Positions 35,276 to 46,428 of a DNA stretch of 64,000 bases are shown here, piece after piece. The notes under the pieces were generated by a model. That model was not told the origin of the DNA. It saw only the letters and a program-made list of their open reading frames with translations, and did no database searches. Source of the stretch: AWTP1-13 sp963797005. GTDB lineage: Bacteria; Pseudomonadota; Alphaproteobacteria; Rhizobiales; Hyphomicrobiaceae. Made by a program: the position numbers and the translations under genes. Position 1 is the first letter of the stretch, and every line of letters starts with the position of its first letter. The stretch is taken from assembly GCA_963797005.1 (NCBI GenBank), contig CAWCOF010000011.1, forward strand, positions 248,001 through 312,000, read 5' to 3'.

Positions 35276-37625
35276 ATGACCAAGCACGACTTCCACGAGC
35301 ACCAAGCAGACCGTGACCGCCCTGGCGCTCCCGCTCCGGAAGGTGTGCGCGATCCTGTGTGCGGGATGGATGTCGACCCGCACACGGCCAAGCACAGGGC
35401 CGATCACAACGGGCGCACCTACTACTTCTGCTCGGCGGGATGCCGGACCCAGTTCGCGGCGGATCCCGCGCGCTACCTTGATGGCAAGGCGCCCGAGACG
35501 GCGCCGGTGCCGCCGGGGACCATCTACACCTGCCCGATGCACCCGGAGATCCGCCAGGTCGGGCCCGGCTCGTGCCCCATTTGCGGCATGGCGCTGGAGC
35601 CGGAGCTGGTGACGGCCGAACTCGGGCCCCAATCCCGAGCTTGCCGACATGAAGCGGCGCCTCTGGATCGGACTTGCCTTTGCGGTGCCGGTGGTCGTGC
35701 TGGAGATGGGCGGCCATCTTGCCGGCCTGCATCTGGTGAGCCCATCGGTCTCCAACTGGCTGCAGCTGCTGCTGGCGACGCCCGTCGTGCTGTGGGCGGG
35801 ATGGCCGTTCTTCGAGCGCGGCTGGGCATCGCTCAAGTCGCGCAACCTCAACATGTTCACGCTGATCGCCATGGGCACGGGCGTCGCCTGGGCCTACAGC
35901 ATCGTCGCGACTCTCTTTCCGTCCGCATTCCCCGACGCGCTGCGCGGCCACGATGGCGCGGTCCCCGCCTATTTCGAGGCCGCAGCTGTCATCACCGTGC
36001 TGGTGCTCGTCGGCCAGGTGCTGGAGCTCACCGCGCGCGAGCAGACGAGCGGCGCCATCAAGGCCCTGCTGAACCTCGCGCCGAAGCGGGCAACCCGCGT
36101 CACACCGGACGGCAGGGACGAGGACGTGGCGGTGGACGCAATCGTCGTCGGCGACCGCCTGCGGGTCAGGCCGGGACAGAGCGTCCCCGTCGATGGCACG
36201 CTGCTCGAAGGGCGCAGCGCGCTCGATGAGTCCATGGTCACGGGCGAATCCATGCCGCTCACCAAGGAGGCGGGCGCAAAGGTCATCGGCGGCACCATGA
36301 ACCAGACGGGCAGCTTCGTCATGCGGGCCGACAAGGTCGGCCGCGAGACGATGCTCGCCCAGATCGTGCAGATGGTGGCGCAGGCGCAAAGGAGCCGCGC
36401 GCCGATCCAGCGGCTCGCCGACCAGGTGGCGGGCTGGTTCGTGCCGCTGGTGATCACCGTGGCGATCGCCGCGTTCCTCGCCTGGTCGATCTGGGGGCCC
36501 GAGCCGCGCATGACGTTCGGCCTCATCGCCGCCGTCTCGGTGCTCATCATCGCCTGCCCGTGCGCGCTGGGCCTCGCCACGCCGATGTCGATCATGGTGG
36601 GTGTCGGCCGGGGCGCGCAGGCCGGCGTCCTGATCCGCGACGCGGCAGCGCTCGAGCGGCTCGAGAAGGTCGACACCCTGGTAGTCGACAAGACGGGGAC
36701 GCTCACCGAGGGCCGCCCCTCCGTCGTCGCCGTCAAGCCGGCGCCGGGCCGGGACGCCGGCGAAACGCTGCAGCTTGCGGCAAGCGTCGAACGGGCGAGC
36801 CAGCATCCTCTCGGCGCGGCCATCGTCAGGGCCGCCGCCGAGCAGGGGCTCTCCCTGCTCGAGGTCAGCGATTTCGACGCGCCCGTCGGCAAGGGCGTGA
36901 CGGGCGTCGTCAAGGGGAGCCGGATCGTCATCGGCAATCGCCGCATCATGACCGAGGCAGGCATCGAGACAGGCAGCCTCCATGCGGATGCGGACGCGCT
37001 GCGGGTGGAGGCCGCCACGGCGATCTTCGTCGCCGTCGATGGACGCGCCGCCGCCGTCATCGGCATCGCCGATCCGATCAAGGCGACGACGGCCCAGGCG
37101 GTATCCGCGCTCAGCCAGGCGGGCCTGCGCGTCGTCATGCTCACCGGCGACAATCTCACCACGGCAAAGGCGGTCGCGCAGAAGCTGGGGATCACCGAGA
37201 TCGAGGCCGACGTGCTGCCCGATCAGAAGAGCAAGGTGGTCGAACGCCTGCGCCGGGAAGGCCGCGTGGTGGCCATGGCCGGAGACGGCGTCAACGACGC
37301 ACCGGCGCTCGCGGCCGCCGACGTCGGCATCGCCATGGGCACCGGCACCGACGTCGCCATGGAGAGCGCCGGCGTCACGCTGATCAAGGGCGATCTCATG
37401 GGCATCGTTCGCGCGCGGCACCTGTCGGAGGCGACCATGTCCAACATCCGGCAGAACCTGTTCTTCGCCTTCATCTACAATTCCGCCGGCGTGCCGGTGG
37501 CGGCGGGCGTGCTCTACCCGTTCCTGGGCATCCTGCTCTCCCCGATCGTGGGGGCCGCCGCCATGGCACTCTCCTCCGTCAGCGTGATCGGCAATGCGCT
37601 CAGGCTGCGCAGGGTGGCGATATAA
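35276..37625 (+). CDS. copA: copper-translocating P1B-type ATPase (one frameshift)
   Basis: About 782 residues. N-terminal YHS domain (VRDPVCGMDVDPH...YYFCSAGC) and a heavy-metal-binding domain (YTCPMHPEI...GSCPICGMALEP) replace the usual HMA domain. Then the pump: CPC metal site in IIACPCALGLATPMS, phosphorylation site DKTGTLTEGRP, ERASQHPLGAAIV (HP), and GDGVNDAPALAAAD. One extra C near 35630 shifts the frame; removing it reads AELGPNPELADMKRRLWIG. Under CsoR control, exports Cu(I) from the cytoplasm. Confidence 0.9.
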
Positions 37626-37768
37626 CGATCAGGCGACCACTCCGCCCGCTGACACAGCCAATTTCGTATTGAGTTTGGCGCCGGTTGGCGCCATGTCTGG
37701 CGCGCGAGCCGTCGCGGCGGACGGCTCGGACCTGTCGCATGCGAGGCACCAGGGAAGGACCAGAGGGC

Positions 37769-39169
37769 GTGGCTTACGATCTGATTGTCATCGGCACCGG
37801 CCCCGGCGGCTACGTGTGCGCCATCCGCGCCGCGCAGCTTGGCCTCAAGGTCGCGGTCGTCGAGAAAAGGGCGACCCACGGCGGCACCTGCCTCAACGTC
37901 GGCTGCATCCCCTCGAAGGCCATGCTGCACGCCTCCGAAGCCTTCGAGGAGGCGGGGCACGGTTTCGCCGACATGGGCATCGAGGTGCCCGCGCCGAAAC
38001 TCGATCTCAACAAGATGCTGGCCTTCAAGGACCAGGGCGTGAAAGGCAACGTCGACGGCGTCGCCTACCTGCTCAAGAAGAACAAGATCGATGCCATCCA
38101 CGGCGCCGCCACGATCCTCGGGGCCGGCAGGATCGGCGTCGCGCTGGCGTCGGGCGAGCGCCAGGAGCTCGAGGCGAAGCACATCGTCATCGCCACCGGC
38201 TCGGATGTTGCCCGGCTGCCCGGCGTCCCGATCGACGAGAAGGAGATCGTCTCCTCCACCGGCGCGCTCTCGCTCTCCAGGGTGCCGCGGCGGATGCTGG
38301 TGATCGGCGCCGGCGTGATCGGGCTGGAGCTCGGCTCGGTGTGGCGGCGGCTCGGCGCGGAGGTGATGGTGGTGGAGTTCCTCGACCGCATCCTGCCCGG
38401 CACCGACGCCGACGTGGCACGCACCGTGCAGCGCCTCCTCATGAAGCAGGGCATGAGCTTCAAGCTCGCCAGCAAGGTGACGGGCGTTGCCAGGAATGCA
38501 GCGAGCCAAAAAGTCTCGATCGAGCCGGCGGCCGGCGGCGCAGCGACGACGGTGGAGGCGGACGTGGTGCTCGTGGCCATCGGCCGCGTGCCCTACACCG
38601 ACGGCCTCGGCACGGAGACTGCCGGCATCAAGCTCGACAACAAGCGGCGCATCGTCGTCGATGAGCACTACCAGACGAACGTGCCGGGCATCTATGCCAT
38701 CGGCGACGTGATCGCCGGGCCGATGCTGGCGCACAAGGCCGAGGACGAAGGCATGGCGGTGGCCGAGATCCTCAGCGGCCAAGCCGGCCACGTGAACTAC
38801 GACGCCATCCCCAACGTGATCTACACGTTCCCGGAGGTGGCGACCGTCGGCAAGTCCGAGGAGGACCTCAAGGCCGCCGGCATTGCCTACAAGGTCGGCA
38901 AGTTCCCGTTCACGGCCAACGGCCGTGCCAAGGTCAACCGGACGACGGACGGCTTCGTGAAGATCCTGGCCGACGCCGCGACCGACCGCATCCTCGGCGT
39001 GCATATGATTGGCGCGCAGGCGAGCGAGATGATCGCGGAGGCCGCCGTCATCATGGAGTTCGGCGGCTCGGCCGAGGACCTCGCGCGCACCTGCCACGCC
39101 CATCCGACCCTGACCGAGGCCGTGAAAGAGGCAGCGCTCGCCGTCGATAAGCGCGCGATACACATGTGA
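37769..39169 (+). CDS. lpdA: dihydrolipoyl dehydrogenase
   Basis: A 466-residue flavoprotein, the E3 subunit of 2-oxo acid dehydrogenase complexes. FAD site LIVIGTGPGGYVCAIRAAQ; redox disulfide GGTCLNVGCIPSKAM; NAD site MLVIGAGVIGLELGSVWRRL; YAIGDVIAGPMLAHKAEDEG; catalytic His-Glu in CHAHPTLTEAVKEAAL. The GTG at 37769, preceded by a purine-rich site, gives the usual start VAYDLIVIG; longer in-frame starts exist but add nothing conserved. No E1 or E2 gene is adjacent, so it stands alone. Confidence 0.94.
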   Translation: MAYDLIVIGTGPGGYVCAIRAAQLGLKVAVVEKRATHGGTCLNVGCIPSKAMLHASEAFEEAGHGFADMGIEVPAPKLDLNKMLAFKDQGVKGNVDGVAYLLKKNKIDAIHGAATILGAGRIGVALASGERQELEAKHIVIATGSDVARLPGVPIDEKEIVSSTGALSLSRVPRRMLVIGAGVIGLELGSVWRRLGAEVMVVEFLDRILPGTDADVARTVQRLLMKQGMSFKLASKVTGVARNAASQKVSIEPAAGGAATTVEADVVLVAIGRVPYTDGLGTETAGIKLDNKRRIVVDEHYQTNVPGIYAIGDVIAGPMLAHKAEDEGMAVAEILSGQAGHVNYDAIPNVIYTFPEVATVGKSEEDLKAAGIAYKVGKFPFTANGRAKVNRTTDGFVKILADAATDRILGVHMIGAQASEMIAEAAVIMEFGGSAEDLARTCHAHPTLTEAVKEAALAVDKRAIHM

Positions 39170-39187
39170 GCCCGCCAAGCGAGGGGT

Positions 39188-39294
39188 GTCATCCCGGAAT
39201 TTCGCGTGAGCGAAATATCCGGGACCCACGGGGGCCGCGCTTGTCGCCCTGGGTCCCGGCTCTCCGCGCTATCGCGCTCCGGCCGGGATGACAC
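39188..39294. repeat. imperfect palindrome starting GTCATCCCGG, family E, copy 1
   Basis: A long inverted repeat whose ends are GTCATCCCGG and CCGGGATGAC, with an inner pair CCGGGACCCA and TGGGTCCCGG. It lies between the convergent lpdA and mtnA genes, touching the mtnA stop. A second copy is at 55885-55985. Confidence 0.8.
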
Positions 39295-40394
<1,100 letters not shown>

Positions 40395-40423
40395 CCGCCG
40401 CTCGCTTTCGATAGGCAAGCGAT

Positions 40424-40609
40424 CCCCTCTCCCCCTGGGGAGAGGACGTGAGGCCATGACTTGCGGTCGCGTGCTCCTCGGGAGCCGCTCGCGCTCCCTT
40501 CGGGGCGCGGCCGCAAGTCATTCGGCCGAACTGGTGAGGGGGAACTTAGCATGCCAGAAGGCCCCCTCATCCGCCCCTTCGGGGCACCTTCTCCCCAAGG
40601 GGAGAAGGG
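40424..40609. repeat. composite palindromic repeat, family B, copy 2
   Basis: Inverted counterpart of 14602-14786: CCCTCTCCCC hairpin, CCATGACTTGCGG arm, CCGCAAGTCATTCGGCCGAA arm, then GCCCCTTCGGGGC and CCTTCTCCCC/GGGGAGAAGG hairpins. It separates apt from mtnA. Confidence 0.8.
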
Positions 40610-40657
40610 ACACCGCGGCTTGCTCTCGGGACTCACGCTCGGCGCCATATGCGGCCC

Positions 40658-41188
40658 TCAATGCCCCTCGAAGGCCATCAGCGCGTGGCCTTTGACGCCG
40701 TGCCCTGCGAGCTTCTTCATGCCACCCAGCTCCGGCAGGTCGATGATGAAGGTGGCGCCGACGATAACACCGCCGGAGCGCTGCACCAGCTTGACCGCTG
40801 CTTCCGCCGTGCCGCCGGTGGCGATCAGGTCGTCGACGATCAGGATGCGCTCGCCCTTGTCGATCGCATCCTCGTGCATCTCGATGATGTCGACGCCGTA
40901 CTCCAGCGTGTACTCCTGGCCGATGGTCTTCCAGGGCAGCTTGCCCTTCTTGCGGAACGGCACGAAGCCGCACCCGAGCTTGTCGGCAATGGCGCCGCCC
41001 AGGATGAAGCCGCGCGCCTCGATGCCGGCGACCCCTTGCACCTGCGCGTTCCTGAACGGGGCCGCCATCTGCTCGATCGCCGCCCTGAAGCCCTCGGCGT
41101 CGCCCAGCAGCGTCGTCACGTCGCGGAACATGATGCCGGCCTTGGGGTAGTCCGGAATCGTTCTGATCAGGCTTTTCAGGTCCTGCAC
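40658..41188 (-). CDS. apt: adenine phosphoribosyltransferase
   Basis: A 176-residue type I phosphoribosyltransferase converting adenine and PRPP to AMP. Family start DLKSLIRTIPDYPKAGIMFR; DVTTLLGDAEGF; GIEARGFILGGAIADKLG; FRKKGKLPWKT; PRPP loop ILIVDDLIATGGTAEAA. The start is a GTG. With mtnA on the same strand it completes part of methylthioadenosine/adenine salvage; an MtnP phosphorylase, often in between, is absent. Confidence 0.95.
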   Translation of the reverse strand: MQDLKSLIRTIPDYPKAGIMFRDVTTLLGDAEGFRAAIEQMAAPFRNAQVQGVAGIEARGFILGGAIADKLGCGFVPFRKKGKLPWKTIGQEYTLEYGVDIIEMHEDAIDKGERILIVDDLIATGGTAEAAVKLVQRSGGVIVGATFIIDLPELGGMKKLAGHGVKGHALMAFEGH

Positions 41189-41459
41189 GGGAGGCCTCCA
41201 GCTCGACTTTCGCGGGCTTCATAACAAGCGCGGGGCCCCAGGAACAGTATTCAGGGCCGCGAACGCCCATCAATTTTGCGCTGCGTCATCGCCCGCCGAT
41301 TAATTGCGCGTTAGCCGCACGTTATCCACACTCGCCGCCACGGCGAAGCCTCGGTTCGAGATCTCGCCACATAACCCGCATAGCCTCTCTCCAACGTGCG
41401 CGACGCAGGGTGCCAGCCGGCCCCCGAGCTCGCGCCAAGGCAGCGGGAGGAGGGCAGAC

Positions 41460-41690
41460 ATGAAACTGGCGGAATTGCCGCTCGACCGATGGCTCGTCAT
41501 CGAGCCGCTTGCCGGCGACGACGTGAAGCTCGTCTCGACCCACGAAGCGCAAGAGGAAGCGGAAGTGGAGCGCGACAAGCGCAACAGCGGCCTGCCCCAG
41601 CGGCGCTACTGGGTCATCAAGACGCTGGCGCCCATTGCCGGCGCGCAAGGCTGCGCCCGGGGGCTGGTGCACACGGACCGGTTCGGCTGA
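41460..41690 (+). CDS. small hypothetical protein
   Basis: A 76-residue reading frame with a strong ribosome site (GGAGGA seven bases before the ATG). The sequence is amphipathic with a charged centre (THEAQEEAEVERDKRNSG) and ends GLVHTDRFG. No family recognised. Convergent with the regulator gene ending at 41704. Confidence 0.55.
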   Translation: MKLAELPLDRWLVIEPLAGDDVKLVSTHEAQEEAEVERDKRNSGLPQRRYWVIKTLAPIAGAQGCARGLVHTDRFG

Positions 41691-41703
41691 GCCGGTTTGC
41701 CGG

Positions 41704-42418
41704 CTATCCGGCCTTCGAGACCTGCGGCGTGTCAGCAGCAGAGCCGAAGAGCGCCTGAAACTGCCGCTCGCCATTGCGCGTGAAGCTGACGATGCGGCTG
41801 CCGGGCTCGCGGCTCGCCCACTTGAGCTCGTACATGCGTGCCAGCATGGCCGAGCCGAGCACGCCGGCCAGATGGCTGCGGCGCGCGCTCCAATCGAGGC
41901 ACGTCTTGCACAGCGGCCGTCGTGATCGGGGGAGCGCGGCGAGATCAATGCCGAACTCCTGGACGAAGCGCTCCCCCTGGGCGCTCAGGCCGACGCTGCC
42001 CTGCGATTGCCGCACGAGCTTCTGGCGCAGGAGGGTGTCGAACATCTGCACACCGAGGTCGCCGGCGAGATGGTCGTAGCAGACGCGGGCGCGGCGCAAG
42101 GCGGGGTCCTTGGGCCCCGTGCGCGTGCGCAGGTGGCCGACGCGCGCGGCAAGCCCCATCAGCCCCTCGAGCACGACAGCCACGTCCGGGCCCGGTGAGG
42201 CGGTGATAGCGGTGGCGGCCCTGCTTCTCGATGGCGACGAGGCCGCCGTCGAGCAGCTTGGCGAGGTGGGAGCTGGCGGTCTGCGGGGTGACGCCCGCCT
42301 CGTGCGCCAGCTCCGTGGCGGTGAGCGCGCGGCCGCTCATCAGGGCGGTCAGCATGTTGGCGCGCGCGGGATCGCCGACGAGCGAGGCGATCAGGGCGAT
42401 GTCGGGGCCGGCTTTCAT
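41704..42418 (-). CDS. ArsR-type winged-helix regulator (one frameshift)
   Basis: About 237 residues. N-terminal winged helix: LIASLVGDPARANMLTALMS, ELAHEAGVTPQTASSHLAKL, GLVAIEKQGRHRYHRL. The C-terminal extension CKTCLDWSARRSHLAGVLGS with conserved Cys and His is common in this ArsR branch and may sense a ligand or metal. One extra C near 42191 splits the gene; without it the text reads TGPDVAVVLEGLMGLA. It diverges from the NIPSNAP gene 72 bases away and probably regulates it. Confidence 0.85.
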
Positions 42419-42490
42419 AGTTCGACCCTAACCGAACTATCCCAGGCATGCAATGGGGCATTGTTGCGCTGGGCAGACAGGGAGACCGCC

Positions 42491-42796
42491 ATGCCGATCA
42501 CCGTTTTCATCCGCTACCGGATCGATCCCTTCAAGCGCGAGGCGTTCGAGACCTACGCGCGCCGCTGGCTCACGATCATCCCCAAATGCGGGGGCGATCT
42601 CGTCGGCTACTGGATGCCGCACGAGGGCACCAACGACATCGCCTGGGGGCTGATCTCGTTCGAGAGCCTGGCGGCCTACGAGGCTTATCGGGCCCGGCTC
42701 AAGGCCGACGCCGAGGGGGCGGCCAACTTCCGCTTCGCCGAGGAGCAGCGCATGATCCTGGCCGAGGAGCGGACCTTTCTGCGGCGGGTCGTGTGA
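42491..42796 (+). CDS. NIPSNAP family protein
   Basis: A 101-residue ferredoxin-like protein. IDPFKREAFETYARRWLTII, GDLVGYWMPHEGTNDIAWGL and FESLAAYEAYRARLKAD fit NIPSNAP. A GGAG site precedes the ATG. Its role is unknown; divergent pairing with an ArsR-type regulator suggests inducible expression. Confidence 0.88.
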   Translation: MPITVFIRYRIDPFKREAFETYARRWLTIIPKCGGDLVGYWMPHEGTNDIAWGLISFESLAAYEAYRARLKADAEGAANFRFAEEQRMILAEERTFLRRVV

Positions 42797-42867
42797 AGCC
42801 GCGGCGTCCCGCGCAGGCGCGACGCTGACGACTGGACCGGCGCGTGCCGATCGTCTATTGCGCCGAC

Positions 42868-43923
42868 ATGCGCAACCGGATTCTGATTTGGTGCGCGTTG
42901 CTGTCGGCCGCCGGGTTGACGGCATCGCCACCGGCAAGCGGCCAGGACGGTCGCGCCGCGTTGCAGGCAGCCTGCTGGCAGCCGGCGGCGCTTGCGGCCA
43001 GACCCGGCGAGAACATTCCCGTGCGCTTGCACCGGCCGCAATCCATGCGCGTTGCCAATGCGCCGGCCCCGGCAGCGCCGATCCCGGCGGCCAGCACCGG
43101 CGTGATCCGCCGGGTGGCGCTGCCGCCCGGCAAGCGGCTCATCGCGCTCACCTTCGACCTCTGCCAGACCACCGGCGAAACCGCCGGCTACGATGGCGCC
43201 ATCGTCGACTATCTGAGGTCGCAGCGCGTGAAGGCGACGTTCTTCGCCGGCGGCCGATGGATGCTCTCGCACGCGGTGCGCACCGAGCAGCTGTTGAGCG
43301 ACCCCCTGTTCGAGGTCGGCACGCACGGCTGGGCGCACCGCAATACGCGCCGGCTCACCGGGCCCGGGCTGATCCGGGAGATCACGGCGCCGGTCGCCGC
43401 CTACGCGTCGATCCGCGCCGCGTTCCACCGGGAGCAGTGCGCCGCGCCGCACGCGGCTGCGTTCTCCGTGATCCCGGAACAGCCGCATCTATTTCGGTTT
43501 CCGTTCGGCGCGTGCAATGCGGCCAGCCGGCAGGCGGCAGCCGATGCCGGCCTCGTCGCCATCCAGTGGGACTTCGCCACGGGAGACCCTTCCCCGGGCC
43601 AGTCGGCACGCGCCATCGCGGCGGCCATCCTGCGCAACACCCGGCCGGGCTCCATCATCATCATGCATGCGAACGGACGCGGGCATCACACCGCCCAGGC
43701 CCTGCCCATGGCGATCCCCGCGCTGCGCGCCAAGGGCTTTCAGTTCGCGACGATCTCCGAGCTGATCGCCGCCGGAGAGCCCGTCTTCGCCCAGTCCTGC
43801 TACAACGCGCACCCCGGTGACATCGACAAGTACGACTTCCTCTTCAGCCGTAAGCCGCCGGTCACGTCACCCTGGATAACGACCTCCACCCATGCCCGAA
43901 CCGCTCCAGCCCTTCCGCATTGA
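42868..43923 (+). CDS. exported polysaccharide deacetylase (CE4/NodB domain)
   Basis: A 351-residue protein. Signal peptide at residues 1-25 (IWCALLSAAGLTASPPASG). The NodB domain shows LIALTFDLCQTTGETAG (Asp dyad region with one Asp replaced by Cys-containing LCQ), VKATFFAGGRWML, GTHGWAHRNTRRL (His pair), FRFPFGACNAASRQAA and SIIIMHANGRGHHTAQAL. The DLCQ in place of the usual DDG/DCG is a known variant in a proteobacterial subgroup. The 3' end overlaps the GNAT gene start by 32 bases. An upstream ATG at 42844 is possible. Confidence 0.85.
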   Translation: MRNRILIWCALLSAAGLTASPPASGQDGRAALQAACWQPAALAARPGENIPVRLHRPQSMRVANAPAPAAPIPAASTGVIRRVALPPGKRLIALTFDLCQTTGETAGYDGAIVDYLRSQRVKATFFAGGRWMLSHAVRTEQLLSDPLFEVGTHGWAHRNTRRLTGPGLIREITAPVAAYASIRAAFHREQCAAPHAAAFSVIPEQPHLFRFPFGACNAASRQAAADAGLVAIQWDFATGDPSPGQSARAIAAAILRNTRPGSIIIMHANGRGHHTAQALPMAIPALRAKGFQFATISELIAAGEPVFAQSCYNAHPGDIDKYDFLFSRKPPVTSPWITTSTHARTAPALPH

Positions 43924-44422
43924 GCGCTACGAGATCGGCCCGTCTCGCGACGGGACGCCGCTGATCCTCGAGCCCATGACGGAGGCCGGCGCCGAGACGC
44001 TCGGTCCGCAGGTCGCAACCTTCGGACCGTGGGCCCACTATGGCTTCGGCGCGGAAAGGATGACGGCAGGGTTCAAGAGCCGCGGCGATGACAAGGCCTG
44101 CTATCAGATCGTAAGCGGAGAGGATCTGGCGGGCACCATGATCGTTCGCAGGCCGTGGCTGGCAGGCCCCTATCTTCAACACCTCGCCGTCTTGCCGGCT
44201 CATCAGGGGCGCGGCATCGGCGCGCGCCTGCTGGCCTGGTTCGAGGCGGAAGCACGCGGCCACTATCGCAATCTGTGGCTGTGCGTCAGCGCCTTCAACA
44301 AGGACGCGCAGCGCTTCTACCGGGAGCACGGGTTCGAGCTCGTTGCGACGCTGGATGGGCTCGTGCGCGACGGCGACGACGAGCTTCTCATGCGCAAACG
44401 GCTCGCGCCGCCCACAACCTAG
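43892..44422 (+). CDS. GNAT family N-acetyltransferase
   Basis: A 176-residue acetyltransferase. Acetyl-CoA site LAVLPAHQGRGIGARLLAWF; C-terminal LCVSAFNKDAQRFYREHGFE. It begins within the deacetylase 3' end in another frame, so the pair is probably cotranscribed. Substrate unknown. Convergent with the thioesterase gene, whose stop overlaps its own by four bases. Confidence 0.88.
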   Translation: MPEPLQPFRIERYEIGPSRDGTPLILEPMTEAGAETLGPQVATFGPWAHYGFGAERMTAGFKSRGDDKACYQIVSGEDLAGTMIVRRPWLAGPYLQHLAVLPAHQGRGIGARLLAWFEAEARGHYRNLWLCVSAFNKDAQRFYREHGFELVATLDGLVRDGDDELLMRKRLAPPTT

Positions 44423-44874
44423 CTTCCCTCCGGCCGGCGCTGACGTTTCGGCACGCCCTCGAGGCGCTCGCTGCCGGGGAAATAGAGGAAGCTGCCCTGG
44501 CCGGCGACGAGCAGCCTGCCGTCCGCATCGATGACCTCGCCCGAGACTGTGGCGATCCGCCCCTCGACGCCGTCGACGCGACCGACCGCGACCAGCGCGC
44601 CCGACGTTGCGCCCACAAGGAACGTCGTCGTCAACGACACCGTGGAGGCATAGCGGGCGTTGCCCGGCGTCGCGCAGAAGCAGACGGCGGCACCCATCGC
44701 CATGTCCAGCAGCGACGCATAGACGCCGCCGTGCACGATGCCGAAGGGATTGAGGTGCTGGGGACCGACGGTCAGCTCGACCTCGCCATAGCCCTCGCGC
44801 CATGCCCTGGTGCGGTAGCCGAGGTGCGTGCGAAAGCCGCTGCGGCGGCGCTGCGTGTCGCTTTGGTCCGGCAT
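44419..44874 (-). CDS. PaaI family hotdog thioesterase
   Basis: A 151-residue hotdog enzyme. Signature NPFGIVHGGVYASLLDMAMG (HGG and the catalytic acid) and STVSLTTTFLVGATSGALVA are typical. The N-terminal 20 residues are variable. It diverges from the FAD-dependent oxidase gene that starts 62 bases away. Confidence 0.88.
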   Translation of the reverse strand: MPDQSDTQRRRSGFRTHLGYRTRAWREGYGEVELTVGPQHLNPFGIVHGGVYASLLDMAMGAAVCFCATPGNARYASTVSLTTTFLVGATSGALVAVGRVDGVEGRIATVSGEVIDADGRLLVAGQGSFLYFPGSERLEGVPKRQRRPEGS

Positions 44875-44935
44875 CCGCTGCCTGCTAAGGTCGGGGCGAT
44901 CGACACGCCGCTCATAGCACGCGAGCCCTGAAAAG

Positions 44936-46381
44936 ATGATTGCGACTTCACGTGCGGGAAGCCCCGCGCCGGCCGAGGCGGTGGCGCGACTGAAGGCCGT
45001 GGTCGGCACGGCCGGCTATCTCGACGATCCCGCCGACATGGCGCCCTACTGCACGAGCTTCCGCGACGAGTGGATCGGCCGCGTGCCCGTTGTGCTGCGG
45101 CCGAAGTCGACCGAGGAGGTCTCCGGGATCGTGCGCATCTGCGCCGACGCCGGCATCGCCATCGTGCCGCAGGGCGGCAACACCGGCCTCACCGGCGGCG
45201 GCCAGCCGCATGGCGATATGAGCGAGGTGATCGTCTCCACGGCGCGCCTCAACAAGATCCGCGCCATCGATACGGTCAACGACACCATCACGGTGGAAGC
45301 GGGCGTGGTGCTCAAGGCGATCCAGGAGGCGGCCGACGATGCCGGCCGGCTGTTCCCGCTGAGCCTCGGCGCGGAGGGCTCCTGCCAGATCGGCGGCAAC
45401 ATCTCGACCAACGCCGGCGGCGTGCAGGTGCTGCGCTACGGCAATACGCGCAGCCTGGTGATGGGGCTGGAGGTGGTGCTGCCCGACGGCAGCGTGTGGA
45501 ACGGCCTGCGCAGCCTGCGCAAGGACAACACCGGCTACGACATGAAGCAGCTCTTCATCGGCGCGGAGGGCACGCTCGGGCTCATCACGGCAGCCGTGCT
45601 GCGCCTGTTCCCCAAGCCGACCGCGCGCGAGACGGCGTGGATCGCGCTCGACAGCCCGCAGATGGCCGTGGCCCTGCTCGGGCACATGCGCGCGCACATG
45701 GGCGACGCGGTCTCGGCCTTCGAGCTGATGGCCCGCCTGATCATCGACCTCCTCGTCACGGGCGTGCCGGGCCACGAGGACCCGCTTCGCGAAGCCTATC
45801 CCTGGTACGTGCTGATGGACGTGACGAGCCAGGGCCCGCCCGGCTCGCTGCAGGAGCCGTTCAGCGAGGCGCTCGCCGGCGCGCAGGAAGCGGGCCTCAT
45901 CCGCGACGCGCTGATCGCCACCTCCGGCGCGCAGGCGGCCAGACTCTGGAAGATGCGCGAGAGCCTGGTGGAGGCGCAGGTGTCGGCCGGCGGCACGATC
46001 GCCCACGACGTGTCGGTGCCGGTGTCGCGCATCCCCGAGTTCATCGCGCGGGCCAACGCGGCGGTGGTGGCCGCCTACCCCGGCGTGCGCCCCTGCGCCT
46101 TCGGCCACGTCGGCGACGGCAACATGCACTACAACCCCGTTCGGCCACGCGAGTGGGACGGCGTGCGCTTCAAGCAGGAGCGGCCGCACATCAACCGCAT
46201 CGTGCACGACATCGTGGTTGAGCTTGGCGGCTCGATCAGCGCCGAGCACGGCATCGGCCAGTCACGGCTCGCCGAGCTCGCGCACTACAAGGCGCCGGTC
46301 GAGATCGGGATGATGCGCGCCGTGAAGCGCGCGCTGGACCCGAAGGGCATCATGAACCCCGGCAAGGTCGTCCCGGCATAG
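44936..46381 (+). CDS. FAD-binding oxidoreductase (GlcD / D-2-hydroxyacid dehydrogenase family)
   Basis: A 481-residue vanillyl-alcohol-oxidase-fold enzyme. PP-loop region VPQGGNTGLTGGGQPHGDM and CQIGGNISTNAGGVQVLRYG bind FAD; C-terminal FGHVGDGNMHYNPVRP, SISAEHGIGQ and KRALDPKGIMNPGKV are the substrate-domain marks of GlcD/D2HGDH. It oxidises D-2-hydroxy acids such as D-lactate, glycolate or D-2-hydroxyglutarate; which one is not evident. Only one subunit is present, unlike GlcDEF. Confidence 0.92.
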   Translation: MIATSRAGSPAPAEAVARLKAVVGTAGYLDDPADMAPYCTSFRDEWIGRVPVVLRPKSTEEVSGIVRICADAGIAIVPQGGNTGLTGGGQPHGDMSEVIVSTARLNKIRAIDTVNDTITVEAGVVLKAIQEAADDAGRLFPLSLGAEGSCQIGGNISTNAGGVQVLRYGNTRSLVMGLEVVLPDGSVWNGLRSLRKDNTGYDMKQLFIGAEGTLGLITAAVLRLFPKPTARETAWIALDSPQMAVALLGHMRAHMGDAVSAFELMARLIIDLLVTGVPGHEDPLREAYPWYVLMDVTSQGPPGSLQEPFSEALAGAQEAGLIRDALIATSGAQAARLWKMRESLVEAQVSAGGTIAHDVSVPVSRIPEFIARANAAVVAAYPGVRPCAFGHVGDGNMHYNPVRPREWDGVRFKQERPHINRIVHDIVVELGGSISAEHGIGQSRLAELAHYKAPVEIGMMRAVKRALDPKGIMNPGKVVPA

Positions 46382-46428
46382 AAGAGCGGCGGGCCGTCGA
46401 GGAGATCAGCCCGCCCGCCCTCGTTCAA

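Noticed and set aside
35274..37421. A 715-residue minus-strand frame opposite copA
   Set aside because: It is the GC-rich shadow of copA, with low-complexity His/Asp/Arg text and no domain.
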